A stretch of 64,000 bases of DNA from Bradyrhizobium prioriisuperbiae (GCF_032397745.1 NZ_CP135921.1:1798001-1862000); one strand, 5' to 3'. Shown: positions 42,442 to 51,130, numbered from the stretch's first letter. Translations and numbers: made by a program. The notes: a model not told the origin generated them from the sequence alone.

Positions 42442-43932
42442 CTAGAGCGGGCGTACGATCGACTGCTTGCGATAGTAGTCTTCGAGCGTATCGGGACCAA
42501 GCACGCCGCCACCGCAGCCACTCAGATTACAGCCACCATACGACACTCCGTGCGGGAAGAGATTGTGTGCGTTTATCCACGAATTTCCGGCGACCAGACG
42601 CTCGGCAACCCGCGTCGCTCGGTCGAGGTCGCTCGTCCACACGCTGTTCGCGAGACCGTACGGACTGCTGTTGACCAACGTTACCGCTTCTTCTTCGTCT
42701 TTGAACTTCATCACGTAGGCGACGGGGCCGAAGACCTCTTCGCGTGCGCAGATGTTGTCGGATGCTCCGCCGAGAAGCGCCGGCTTGACGTAGAAGCCTT
42801 CCTCGTAGCCGGAGACATCGGCGACACCGCCGGGAAGATAGGCTTCCGCACCTTCCTTCGCCGAACGCTCCACGTAACCCAGCACGCGGCGACGCTGCTT
42901 GTCGCTGACGAGGGGGCCGATCTGCGACGACTCATCCCCGCCGTAGCCGACCTTCATTCCCTTCATGGTCGACGCAGCCTTGGCGATGAACGCGTCGGCG
43001 ACCTTCTCGTGCACGATCCAACGGGTCGCTGTGCAGCAGACCTGCCCAGCGTTCAAAGTGACCGCGGCCGCCAGAGCTTCTGCGGCGCTTTCGACCGCGA
43101 TATCGTCGAAAAGGATTGCGGCTCCCTTTCCGCCGAGTTCGAGCTTGGCGGGAACGAGATTACGGGCACAGGCCTCGGCCACAAGCTTGCCGATCTCAGG
43201 TGAGCCGGTGAAGGACATCCGGTTGATACCACGATGGGACGAGAGAGCGGCGCCCGTGGTCGAACCCAATCCCGTGATCACGTTCACAACACCTTTCGGA
43301 ATACCTGCCTCTTCCACGAGCCTCGCGAATATGAGCGCGGACAGAGGAGTGTCTTCCGCCGGCTTGATGACGATCGTGTTGCCTGCGGCCATCGCCGGCG
43401 CAACGCCCCACCCGAGCAACAGGAAAGGGAAGTTCCAGGGAAAGATGAAGCCGCACACACCATGCGGCTGCCTGACCGACCAGGCATCGTTTCCGGCCAC
43501 CGGAAACGGCTCGCGATGTCGCGTGTTCACGCTGAGATCAGCGTAGTATCGGAAGGTCTGCGCCGCATGCGGAATGTCGAATGCGGTCGCCTGCACACGG
43601 GGCTTGCCGACGTCCCGCGATTCGATCTCAGCCAGCAACGGAGTGTGCTTGTCGATCAGGTCCGCGAGTCTATGAAGAAGGACAGCCCGATCCTTCGGCT
43701 GCATGCTGCGCCAGGCCGTCTTGTTGAACGCTTGACGTGCCGCACCCACTGCGGCGTCGACGTCCGCCGCCTCTGCGGCCGGGACCCGCGCAAGCAGCTT
43801 TCCGGTGCCGGGATCGAGCGTCTCGAAGGTCTTCCCGCTTGATGCGGCGACCTGCTCGCCGCCAATGTGCATTTTGATTGGCTGCGAAAGGAATTCACCG
43901 ATTGCGAAAGCTTTCGAATCGATCTTATTCAT
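42442..43932 (-). CDS. NAD(P)-dependent aldehyde dehydrogenase
   Basis: 496 residues, a complete ALDH. Coenzyme-binding PWNFPFLL region, general-base Glu in LELGGKGAAI, catalytic Cys in NAGQVCCT, and an EEVFGPV C-terminal motif. Related to betaine-aldehyde/gamma-aminobutyraldehyde enzymes by overall pattern. It oxidises an aldehyde derived from the cluster substrate to the acid. Single gene with the MocR-like operator about 170 bases upstream. The start ATG at 43932 (MNKIDSKAF) is ordinary. Confidence 0.94.
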   Translation of the reverse strand: MNKIDSKAFAIGEFLSQPIKMHIGGEQVAASSGKTFETLDPGTGKLLARVPAAEAADVDAAVGAARQAFNKTAWRSMQPKDRAVLLHRLADLIDKHTPLLAEIESRDVGKPRVQATAFDIPHAAQTFRYYADLSVNTRHREPFPVAGNDAWSVRQPHGVCGFIFPWNFPFLLLGWGVAPAMAAGNTIVIKPAEDTPLSALIFARLVEEAGIPKGVVNVITGLGSTTGAALSSHRGINRMSFTGSPEIGKLVAEACARNLVPAKLELGGKGAAILFDDIAVESAAEALAAAVTLNAGQVCCTATRWIVHEKVADAFIAKAASTMKGMKVGYGGDESSQIGPLVSDKQRRRVLGYVERSAKEGAEAYLPGGVADVSGYEEGFYVKPALLGGASDNICAREEVFGPVAYVMKFKDEEEAVTLVNSSPYGLANSVWTSDLDRATRVAERLVAGNSWINAHNLFPHGVSYGGCNLSGCGGGVLGPDTLEDYYRKQSIVRPL

Positions 43933-44100
43933 GGCCGTCCTCCATTTTTGAACGCGACATACATCTCCGGACGCCAGTCGGCCTGCGACTGTCGTGCTTG
44001 GCGAGTTGCCGTAAATTATTCTTCACGTCTGCGTGCCAACGGATCGACCGCTCGGATCGCACCTTCGACGCCGATGGCCGCTTCGAAAGATCATCGACGG

Positions 44101-44142
44101 TTGGTTCTGAAAAGGACCAAACTCGTGGCCCTAGATGGTGCC
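44101..44142. promoter_or_regulatory. Candidate MocR operator before the aldehyde dehydrogenase gene
   Basis: TTGGTTCTGAAAAGGACCAAA at 44101-44121 is a near-palindrome (TTGGTTC/GGACCAA) and nearly identical to 40182-40202. A further half-site GGTGCCAA lies at about 44135-44142. Distance to the ALDH start is about 170 bases. The surrounding gene-free stretch 43933-44273 shows no other structure. Confidence 0.6.
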
Positions 44143-44273
44143 AACCGATATTTTGAGCGAGATATTGGCGGACGGACGGAGACATTGCAGCAATCGGAAG
44201 AAGTGATGGCCAGCGAGCCATCCAGTCCACGGTATCGTCTAGGCTCGAAAAAAAACGCGGGACGGCGCGCGGT

Positions 44274-44402
44274 GAAATAGAGGTCGCATAGCTCCTTAAC
44301 TGTGATCGCATTGTGATCGAGCTGACGCTCCTCGGCTGGATTGTCACCTTGCGCAACGCGCCCCAACTGAATCTTCGCCTCTTTCCTGCAAGCTCCGGCG
44401 TC
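44274..44402 (-). pseudogene. Fragment of a tyrosine integrase (arm-binding part)
   Basis: ACRKEAKIQLGRVAQGDNPAEERQ followed by AITVKELCDLYF is the typical junction between the arm-binding domain and core-binding domain of P4-type integrases. The preceding and following parts are absent or unrecognisable, and no catalytic domain follows. It abuts the truncated SDR on the other strand, marking an old mobile-element boundary. Confidence 0.6.
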
Positions 44403-44425
44403 CAGACGCCCGTGCTGTCCGATAG

Positions 44426-44938
44426 ATGGGGATAAAGCGTCCCACCCTCCCAACCTCGTCACCCCAGGAATTCGCTGACATCGCGACCGGAGCGGCCTAC
44501 GCCGGCAAGAAGCTCGATGTCTTTTCGGTCTACGGCGCGGTGAAATTCGTTGGCGTTCTCTGGATGGCAGATCTCGCCCGGCGATATCCTGCTCTTCGGC
44601 TCCTCTCGGTGAGCCCTGGCGGTACGCAGGGGACGGAAGCTGCCAATGCTCTCCCAGGCGGAATGCGTTTCTTCTACAACAACATCTATATGCCGGTGCT
44701 CGCCCCGCTGTTCGGCCTGGCCCACTCGCTTCCGATCGGCGCCAAGCGCATCATGGACGGTCTGGTCAATCCGTCGTTCAAATCGGGCCACTTCTACGGG
44801 GCTAAGGCAAACACGCTCACCGGGCCGTTCGTCGACCAAAGCGAGATCTTCGCCGATCTCGGCGACGCGACGGTCCAGCGCAATGCAGCGGAGGCGGTCC
44901 ACCGGTTCACGCGCGCCGGTGTCTCGGAGCCGGCCTGA
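44426..44938 (+). pseudogene. C-terminal remnant of a short-chain dehydrogenase
   Basis: About 150 residues covering the active-site part YGAVKFVGVLWMADLARR (YxxxK) and the C-terminal half of an SDR, with the conserved SPGG. The N-terminal Rossmann half with the GxxxGxG motif is missing: sequence similarity begins at about residue 11, next to the integrase fragment. Truncated by rearrangement and unlikely to be functional. Its stop overlaps the next ORF. Confidence 0.65.
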
Positions 44939-45756
44939 TGCGCCCCTTCGGCGAAATCACCGAGTTGGCCGCAGAGAGGGCCGGCGGGATCGACAGGCTT
45001 GAAGATAGCCTGCTGAAGTCCCGCGCGTCGTCGCCAACTGAGATCGCCGCAATCCCGGACGACCGCATTCTCTCAGAGATGAGCCGCCGAGTGTTTCACG
45101 CCGGCTTCTCGTGGAAAGTCGTCGATGCAAAGTGGGAAGCGTTCGAGGTCGGTTTTTTCGGTTTCGATCCCAACGCGTGCGCCGCCATGTCCGAGGAGAC
45201 CTTCGACGCGCTGCTCAAGAACAAGGCCATTATCCGGAATGGCGCAAAGGTCCGCTCGGTCGCGCTCAACGCACGGTTCGTGCTCGACCTGGCTGCGACG
45301 CACGGGAGCGCATCCCGCGCCTTCGCCGATTGGCCCGATACCGACTATCTCGGGCTTCTCAACCTGCTGAAGAAGCGGGCAAGCCGGCTTGGCGGCCAAG
45401 CCGCGATGCGCTTCCTACGGTCGATCGGCAAATCCTCTTTCATCACGACGGGCGGCGGCGTCGCAGCGCTGATCCGCGAAGGCGTGCTCGACAAGGCTCC
45501 GAGCGGCGTCCGTGACCTGCAGGCGATTCAGGACGCTTTCGGCGACTGGCAATCGGAGTCCGGTCGAGACTTCACCGCGATCAGTCGCATCCTCGCGATG
45601 AGCGTCGCGGGCGCGGACGCCGGGGAGCCCGGTCCATCGAGCGTCTACATTACGCCAAGCCTCACACAGCGTCAGAGAGAGACGCCAGGCTTGGGCGGGC
45701 GGCAGGATGCCGGCGCTCAAGCCGATTCCACACTCGCTCCCCAAGCGGGAGGGTGA
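44938..45756 (+). CDS. DNA-3-methyladenine glycosylase I-like protein
   Basis: 272 residues. About the first 230 fit a TagI-type glycosylase: SRRVFHAGFSWKVVDAKWEAFEVGFFGFDP, IIRNGAKVRSVALNARF and LRSIGKSSFITTG. The usual N-terminal CxW zinc motif of short TagI proteins is not evident, which marks the longer alphaproteobacterial type. The last 40 residues (after SVAGADAG) are unlike the family and probably derive from fused flanking DNA. Removes alkylated bases in DNA repair. The start overlaps the SDR remnant (TGATG). Confidence 0.78.
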   Translation: MRPFGEITELAAERAGGIDRLEDSLLKSRASSPTEIAAIPDDRILSEMSRRVFHAGFSWKVVDAKWEAFEVGFFGFDPNACAAMSEETFDALLKNKAIIRNGAKVRSVALNARFVLDLAATHGSASRAFADWPDTDYLGLLNLLKKRASRLGGQAAMRFLRSIGKSSFITTGGGVAALIREGVLDKAPSGVRDLQAIQDAFGDWQSESGRDFTAISRILAMSVAGADAGEPGPSSVYITPSLTQRQRETPGLGGRQDAGAQADSTLAPQAGG

Positions 45757-45897
45757 CTGCCATCGCGATCTCAAGACCAGGATCGGCCGGCAGCCGGTCC
45801 TGGCGACGTCTCCCCGATTGGTGGAGCGCATTCGAAGCCTGCCAACCAAGGAGAGAAAGATGCCATTCCTGGCGACATAACACTGCCCACCATCCCG

Positions 45898-46850
45898 GTG
45901 CTGGGTTCCACCATGGCTTATCGCGAGATCGGCGGCCCCGAGGGCGCGCCCGTCGCGATCTTCCTGCACGGCAACCCGAGCTCCTCCTACATTTGGCGCA
46001 ACATCATGCCCCTGGTGGCGCCGGTCGCCCGTTGCGTCGCGCCCGACCTGATCGGTTTCGGCCAGTCCGGTAAGCCGGACATCGCATACAGCTTCTTCGA
46101 CCAGGCGCGCTATCTCGACGCTTTCATCGAAGCGATGGGCATCGGTTCGGCCTACCTGGTGGCGCAGAATTGGGGAACGGATCTCAGCTTCCATCTCGCG
46201 GCGCGTAAGCCCGACTTCGTGAAGGGGATCGCCTTCATGGAGTTCCTGCGTTCGTTCAAAGACTGGGAGGACTTCTCCGAAACCCCTGAAATTCGTGCCG
46301 TCTTCCAAGGTTTCCGCACGAAAGACGTCGGCGAGGAGATGATTCTCGATCGGAATATGTTCGTTGACGCGCTGATGCCGCATGGGGCGGCGTCACCTAT
46401 CTCTGCAGAGGCGATGGCGGTCTATCGGGCGCCGTTTACGACCCGGGAGTGTCGGCTGCCGACGCTTGCGTTCCCGAGGGCAATCCCGATTGCGGGCGAG
46501 CCCGCGGACGTCGATGCGGCGATCACCGAAGCGCACGCCGCCATGCGTGCCGCCGACTACCCGAAACTCCTCTTCACGGCCAAGCCTGGCTCCATCATCA
46601 CCCCGGCCTTTGCGGCCGAGTTCGTCAAGAGCAGAAGAACATCGAGGTCGTCGAGTTGCCATCCGGCGCCCACTACCACCAGGAGGATCATCCCGTCGTC
46701 ACTGAATTAGGTGCCACACAGGTGCATGGATCACGGAAATCGCGATCTGCTGAAGCACCGGACAATGACCTTGCCGCGCAAGTGCTCAGCTCGGTTTCGC
46801 GGCGACCGCTCGTTCCCGCTCTGCGCTTGCAAACTACGGGGGCTATCTAA
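45898..46850 (+). pseudogene. Frameshifted haloalkane-dehalogenase-like gene
   Basis: The N-terminal 240 residues resemble DhaA/LinB dehalogenases (HGNPSSSYIWRN, QNWGTDLSFHLAARKPDFVKG, FMEFLR). A single missing base near 46630 changes frame: the open frame ends at 46710, while the true C-terminus (KNIEVVELPSGAHYHQEDHP, with the catalytic His) continues in another frame to 46850. The nucleophile position is Asn (QNWG) instead of Asp, so even the repaired protein would lack normal activity. The N-terminal start is also blurred. Lacks other signs of selection. Confidence 0.75.
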
Positions 46851-47233
46851 TCAGGCTTCTCGCAGACGGCCGAAAGCTTGTTGCCATCGGGGTCTCTAAC
46901 GTAGCAGGCGTAGAAGCTCGCGTGGTAGGACCGAAGTCCCGGGGCACCGTCATTGGAACCCCCATTTGAAAGCGCAGCCTGGTAGAACGCATCGACCTTG
47001 GCGCGAGTGTCCGTAACGAATGCGATCATCGAACCGTTTCCGAAACTGGCGGGCTGCTTGTCGTAAGGCTCGTTGACCCAGAGCCAAGGACTAGTGCTGT
47101 CGCCCACGTTACCATAGCCGAACTCTCGCTCATTTGCGGTTCGAAGCTCCAAGCCCAGGACGGGCATAGTGGACTCGTAAAAGCGCTTTGCGCGAGTGAG
47201 GTCGTTGGTTCCCAAGGTTAGATAAAGAAGCAT
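46847..47233 (-). CDS. VOC (glyoxalase/bleomycin-resistance fold) protein
   Basis: 128 residues from the ATG at 47233. The sequence MLLYLTLGTNDLTRAKRFYE starts the first beta-alpha-beta-beta-beta module, and SYHASFYACYVRDPDGNKLSAVCE ends the second, with metal-ligand-like His and Glu. VOC proteins include glyoxalases, dioxygenases and drug-binding proteins. The substrate here is open. It overlaps the end of the broken dehalogenase gene on the opposite strand by a few bases. Confidence 0.85.
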   Translation of the reverse strand: MLLYLTLGTNDLTRAKRFYESTMPVLGLELRTANEREFGYGNVGDSTSPWLWVNEPYDKQPASFGNGSMIAFVTDTRAKVDAFYQAALSNGGSNDGAPGLRSYHASFYACYVRDPDGNKLSAVCEKPD

Positions 47234-47506
47234 TTGCAAACCCGTTTATGTTCAGTGTTCCAATCGATAGTTTGGCGGAGTCGATCGCCGATCCTGGCCT
47301 CAACCGCGAACCTTTCATGAGCAGTGGTCGTAAGTTGTCGGCCACGGTTGGTCCCTCCGCGAGCGCTAAGATTACGCCGAAAGCGACGGCAAAGGGTGCT
47401 AAAGTGATAGGCGGCCACGGCTTATGGCGCCATAACTCACCATAGATGGGTCTAAAATTGAGCAATGATGCCAAAACCTCTCGCGACGCCATCGATCTGA
47501 AAAATT

Positions 47507-48007
47507 CTAAGTAAGTTGCAGAACGACACCCGGCACGGGCAATGCTCCTCCAGCCTTGTGGCTACGCATCGCAAAGCTTGAGCGAATATCTCGGACTGCG
47601 GGCAGCGAGAGTAATCGCTGGAGAACTATCGACTCATAGGTCGCCATGTCGGGTACGACGACCTCGATCAAGAAATCTATGTCGCCCGAGACCAGGTGGC
47701 AGGCTACGACTTCGGACATCGCAAGAACCGCATCGACGAAGGTCTCAGCATTTTCATGTGAATGGCGCTCAACGCGAATGCCAGCAAAGACCGTTAGCCC
47801 GAGGCCGATGGCAGCGCGGCCGAGCACAGTTCGATAGCCTTCGATTACGCCGGCGGCCTCCATCAGCTTGACCCGACGCAAGCATGGAGAGGGCGAAAGC
47901 CCGACGCGATCGGCCAGCGTTATATTCGGCAGTCGGGCATCCGCCTGCAACTCACGCAGAATTTTTAGGTCAATCGCGTCAAGCTGCATATTGGCACAAC
48001 TCGTCAT
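47507..48007 (-). CDS. Lrp/AsnC-family regulator next to methionine gamma-lyase
   Basis: 166 residues. N-terminal helix-turn-helix (LADRVGLSPSPCLRRVKLMEAAGVI), then an AsnC/RAM ligand domain with LVSGDIDFLIEVVV. Start either at 48007 or at the Met seven codons later. Divergently transcribed from the methionine gamma-lyase gene (107 bases between them), the same arrangement as mdeR-mdeA in Pseudomonas, so it probably activates that gene in response to an amino acid. Confidence 0.88.
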   Translation of the reverse strand: MTSCANMQLDAIDLKILRELQADARLPNITLADRVGLSPSPCLRRVKLMEAAGVIEGYRTVLGRAAIGLGLTVFAGIRVERHSHENAETFVDAVLAMSEVVACHLVSGDIDFLIEVVVPDMATYESIVLQRLLSLPAVRDIRSSFAMRSHKAGGALPVPGVVLQLT

Positions 48008-48114
48008 AGGAGGGCTTGCATTCTCCCAATTATATCAAAATGACGGCTATAAAATAGTGACTTTGGCACCATTGGGCGCGCGTTTCCGCATAGATTCTCC
48101 GCGAGGAGGAGCCG

Positions 48115-49314
48115 ATGCCAAACAGAATGCTGAGTCAGGGTTTTTCGACCCACGCTATCCACTATGGGTACAATCCGCTGGATTATCATGGCGCGCTCAA
48201 TCCGCCGGTCTTTCTGACCTCGACCTACGCCTTCGATCGGTCCCACACCGGCAGCGAGCGATTCGCGGGGGCGGCAGAAGGCTACATCTACGGTCGTGTC
48301 GGCAATCCGACGACCAGCATCCTGGAGAGTCGACTCGCTGCCCTGGAAGAAGGAGAAGCAGCGCTGGCGACCTCCTCCGGAATGGGCGCGTTGACCGCAG
48401 TAATCTGGACGCTTTTGAAAGTCGGCGACGAGATCATCGCTGACAAGACGCTCTACGGCTGTACCTTTGGTCTGCTACATCACCAGATCGAGCGGTTCGG
48501 TATCGTCACGCGCTTCGTCGATCTGACTCAGCCGACCGAATTGGCAGCAGCGCTGACGCCAAAGACACGCCTTGTGATCACCGAGACGCCCTCGAATCCA
48601 AACATGCGCGTGGTGGACATCGCCGCTATTGCCGACCTTTGCCACCGGACGGGCGCGCTGCTGCTGGTCGACAACACCTACTGCACGCCTTACCTGCAAA
48701 GGCCGATCACGCTCGGCGCCGACATCGTCGTGCATTCGGCCACGAAATATCTCGGTGGCCACGGCGATCTCCTTGCCGGCGCGATCATCGCCCGAAAGGA
48801 GCATGTCGAGCAGTTCCGCTTCACTGGAATCAAGGAGATGAATGGCGCCTGCATATCGGCGTTCGACTCCTTCTTGGTCCTTCGCGGACTGAAGACTCTG
48901 ACGCTACGGATGGATCGGCATTGCGAGACCGCCATGAAGCTGGCCCATGATCTGGAGGCCCATCCAGGCATCGAGCACATCTACTATCCGGGCCTCGACA
49001 GCCATCCGCAGAACCGCTTGGCAGGCCGGCAGATGCGTGCGTTTGGCGGCATGATCGCCATGGAACTGCATGGCGGCCTCGCGGCTGGACGCCTGTTCAT
49101 GGACGCTGTGCAACTCGCAACGCGCGCCGTGAGCCTGGGCGATGCCGAGACCCTGGTCCAGCACCCTGCCAGCATGACGCACGCGACCTATACGTCGGAG
49201 GAGCGGATCCAGCACGGTTTCACCGATGGGCTTATTCGACTGTCAGTCGGGTTGGAAGACTACGACGACCTTCGAACCGATCTTATCGGCGCCCTCGACC
49301 AGCTCGCGCGCTAG
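48115..49314 (+). CDS. mdeA: Methionine gamma-lyase
   Basis: 399 residues of the Cys/Met-metabolism PLP family. The PLP lysine is in SATKYLGGHGD. Substrate-pocket features of methionine gamma-lyase are visible: YGRVGNPT, and LYGCTFGLLHHQI with the Cys in YGC that distinguishes this enzyme from cystathionine lyases. It degrades L-methionine to methanethiol, 2-oxobutyrate and ammonia in the cytoplasm. A strong AGGAGG precedes the ATG at 48115. The Lrp-type regulator lies divergent upstream. Confidence 0.9.
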   Translation: MPNRMLSQGFSTHAIHYGYNPLDYHGALNPPVFLTSTYAFDRSHTGSERFAGAAEGYIYGRVGNPTTSILESRLAALEEGEAALATSSGMGALTAVIWTLLKVGDEIIADKTLYGCTFGLLHHQIERFGIVTRFVDLTQPTELAAALTPKTRLVITETPSNPNMRVVDIAAIADLCHRTGALLLVDNTYCTPYLQRPITLGADIVVHSATKYLGGHGDLLAGAIIARKEHVEQFRFTGIKEMNGACISAFDSFLVLRGLKTLTLRMDRHCETAMKLAHDLEAHPGIEHIYYPGLDSHPQNRLAGRQMRAFGGMIAMELHGGLAAGRLFMDAVQLATRAVSLGDAETLVQHPASMTHATYTSEERIQHGFTDGLIRLSVGLEDYDDLRTDLIGALDQLAR

Positions 49315-49350
49315 GGCCACATCGGCCTCGGTCTGTCCAAAGAAGGAGTT

Positions 49351-49749
49351 ATGATGTCGGCTTCGAAACTGTTGCAAATCTCCTTAATTGCGTTCGGCAT
49401 TGTATTCTGCCTGGTCTATCCGCTAGCAATCGTTTGGCCGTCGGGTTGGGCCTGGCACGATGGACCGCCCGCCACTTCGCAGTATTTCATGATGATCGTG
49501 GGCGTCTATGCAACGCTCGGCATATTTCTGATCCGCGCGGCGAGCGACCCGATAGCAAATCGGTCGCTGATCGATTTCACCATCTGGTCGAGCGTTGTGC
49601 ATGCGCTCATTATGGCGGTCCAATCCTACAGCCCCGGCGCGCATACGGGACATATGCTTGGCGACGTGCCGGCGTTGTTGTTGGTAGCGGCGGTGCTTGG
49701 CGGGCTGACCTATGTTGCGGATCGTTCTTCGTACGGGACAAAAAGTTGA
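49351..49749 (+). CDS. DUF6632-type small membrane protein
   Basis: 132 residues with four membrane segments (about 7-28, 45-63, 75-93 and 103-121). The sequence WPSGWAWH is typical of this uncharacterised family. GAAGGAG precedes the ATG at 49351. It lies 36 bases downstream of mdeA and overlaps the DoxX-like remnant by four bases, so the three may have been one operon. Confidence 0.75.
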   Translation: MMSASKLLQISLIAFGIVFCLVYPLAIVWPSGWAWHDGPPATSQYFMMIVGVYATLGIFLIRAASDPIANRSLIDFTIWSSVVHALIMAVQSYSPGAHTGHMLGDVPALLLVAAVLGGLTYVADRSSYGTKS

Positions 49750-50345
49750 ACAACTCAGACCGTCGATCTTCCAAACCATCGCGTTTAGGACCATTCTACT
49801 TTCTCCGGCGCCTCACCGTGGCGTCTCTCCCTGTGCCGTTGGATTGGTTTGCCGTTCCGCTCCGGCTCGTCATCGGCTTTGGCTTCGTCCAACATGGCTA
49901 AGCAAAGCTCGCTCGCGGCCCGGACGCGTTCATCGCGATTCTGCATGCCATTGGGATGCCCTTCGCTGAGTTTTTGGGCTGGGCAACCATCCTCATCGAA
50001 ATCGTCTGCGGGCTATTTATTCTCGCTGGCGCTTTCGTCCCCGCCGCCGCGGTGCCGATGATTGTTGTGCTCGCGGTTGCGATCGTAACGGTACATCTGC
50101 CCAACGGCTTCAGCTCCATCAAACTCATTTCGTATGACGGGCAGGGCGCGCATTTCGGTCAGCCCGGCTATGAGACTGACTTGCTGTACTTGGCGGCCCT
50201 ATTGGCCCTTTGCCTTGGGGGGGCAGGCCCGTATTCCCTGGACGCTTACTTGGCGAAGCGCCGTGCCTGGGGCCCCAGGAACGAAACGACGTCGACCAAA
50301 ATCGAACCCAATCGCGAAAGCGCTAGCCTAAGTCAGCAGCCTTAA
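49746..50345 (+). pseudogene. DoxX-family gene with an in-frame stop
   Basis: Reading from a TTG at 49746 gives PVPLDWFAVPLRLVIGFGFVQHG, then TAA at 49899-49901, then in the same frame AKLARGPDAFIAILHAIGMPFAEFLGWATILIE and the rest of a four-helix DoxX protein to 50345. Family members have Tyr or similar (HGYAKL) where the stop lies, so one base change (TAC or TAT to TAA) explains it. The C-terminal part could be expressed from the ATG at 49956 but lacks the first helix. Confidence 0.78.
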
Positions 50346-50432
50346 CCCATTTTGGCACAGGGGCGGCTGGCGCACCGGCATTGGGTCGCTACCTCCGTCG
50401 AGTAGGGTCATTCGTCCGCTCACCGTTGGAGG

Positions 50433-51026
50433 TTAGCGACTGCGAGACATGCCGCTAAGGACGACATCGACGATTTCATGCAGCTCTTCGCGTGTGCTTC
50501 CGCCCGCAGCCTGCACCGCCATGCCTTGGACAACGGTCGAAATGTAGCGCGCAACCTTCTGCGGCACGCCTTCGATCGATGCATCTCCCTCGGTGCGAGC
50601 TTGTTCAATCCGCTCGCGTAAAATGGGTTCAATCGCCGTTCTACGGGCGGTCAGCTCATCACGGATCTTCGTGGCCTTGTTGCTGCAGGAAAGCGCACCC
50701 TGGACAAATAGGCATCCGGCAGGCCTTGAAGGGTCAGTGTCGGCATCCGCCGTTAGGCGAAGCAGCCTTTCGATGACGCCATAGGCGGTAGGTTGCGAAA
50801 GCGCTTCTGCGACGACCGGCGCTCCGCGTTCGGCATAAAGCGCTAGGACGTGGCGGAACAATCCTTCCTTGTTGCCAAAGGCAGCATAGAAGCTCGGGGG
50901 CTTGATCCCCATTGCCGCGATCAGCTCCCCGAACGCCGCCCCCTCATAGCCCTTCTCTAAGAAGATTGGCAGGGCGGCCGCTACCGCCGCGTCGAGGTCG
51001 AATTCCCTCGGGCGACCCATCGCCAT
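50433..51026 (-). CDS. TetR-family repressor
   Basis: 197 residues from the ATG at 51026 (MAMGRPREFDLDAAVAAALPIFLEKGYEG); GGAG lies six bases upstream. The helix-turn-helix FGELIAAMGIKPPSFYAAFGNKEGLF is typical. The ligand domain is of the YcdC/AcrR-like kind often controlling oxidoreductases. Divergent from a short-chain dehydrogenase gene. Twin operator-like sequences lie in the 105-base spacer. Confidence 0.9.
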   Translation of the reverse strand: MAMGRPREFDLDAAVAAALPIFLEKGYEGAAFGELIAAMGIKPPSFYAAFGNKEGLFRHVLALYAERGAPVVAEALSQPTAYGVIERLLRLTADADTDPSRPAGCLFVQGALSCSNKATKIRDELTARRTAIEPILRERIEQARTEGDASIEGVPQKVARYISTVVQGMAVQAAGGSTREELHEIVDVVLSGMSRSR

Positions 51027-51046
51027 TCTCATCTCCAATACTTTTC

Positions 51047-51113
51047 TAGTTGAAACTACATAAGTCTCTTGACGCAGCTTGTCCAATGTCAGATGTGTAG
51101 TTGTAGCTACATA
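51047..51113. promoter_or_regulatory. Paired TetR operators around the SDR promoter
   Basis: TAGTTGAAACTACATA (51047-51062) and TAGTTGTAGCTACATA (51098-51113) differ at two positions and are each partly palindromic (TAGTT/AACTA; GTAG/CTAC). Between them, TTGACG at 51069 and AGATGT at about 51091 make a possible -35/-10 pair for the SDR gene. The sites flank both the TetR start and the SDR promoter, fitting autoregulation plus repression. Confidence 0.65.
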
Positions 51114-51130
51114 TGTTAGGGATCAGGACA

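Noticed and set aside
47130..47492. 120-residue minus-strand ORF overlapping the VOC gene
   Set aside because: Most of it overlaps the VOC gene in another frame; the N-terminal part has no recognisable domain.
50348..50358. TTTTGGCACAG, resembling the arm-type repeats of the tRNA-Arg element
   Set aside because: Isolated single copy 21 kb away with no att repeat or integrase nearby; likely chance.
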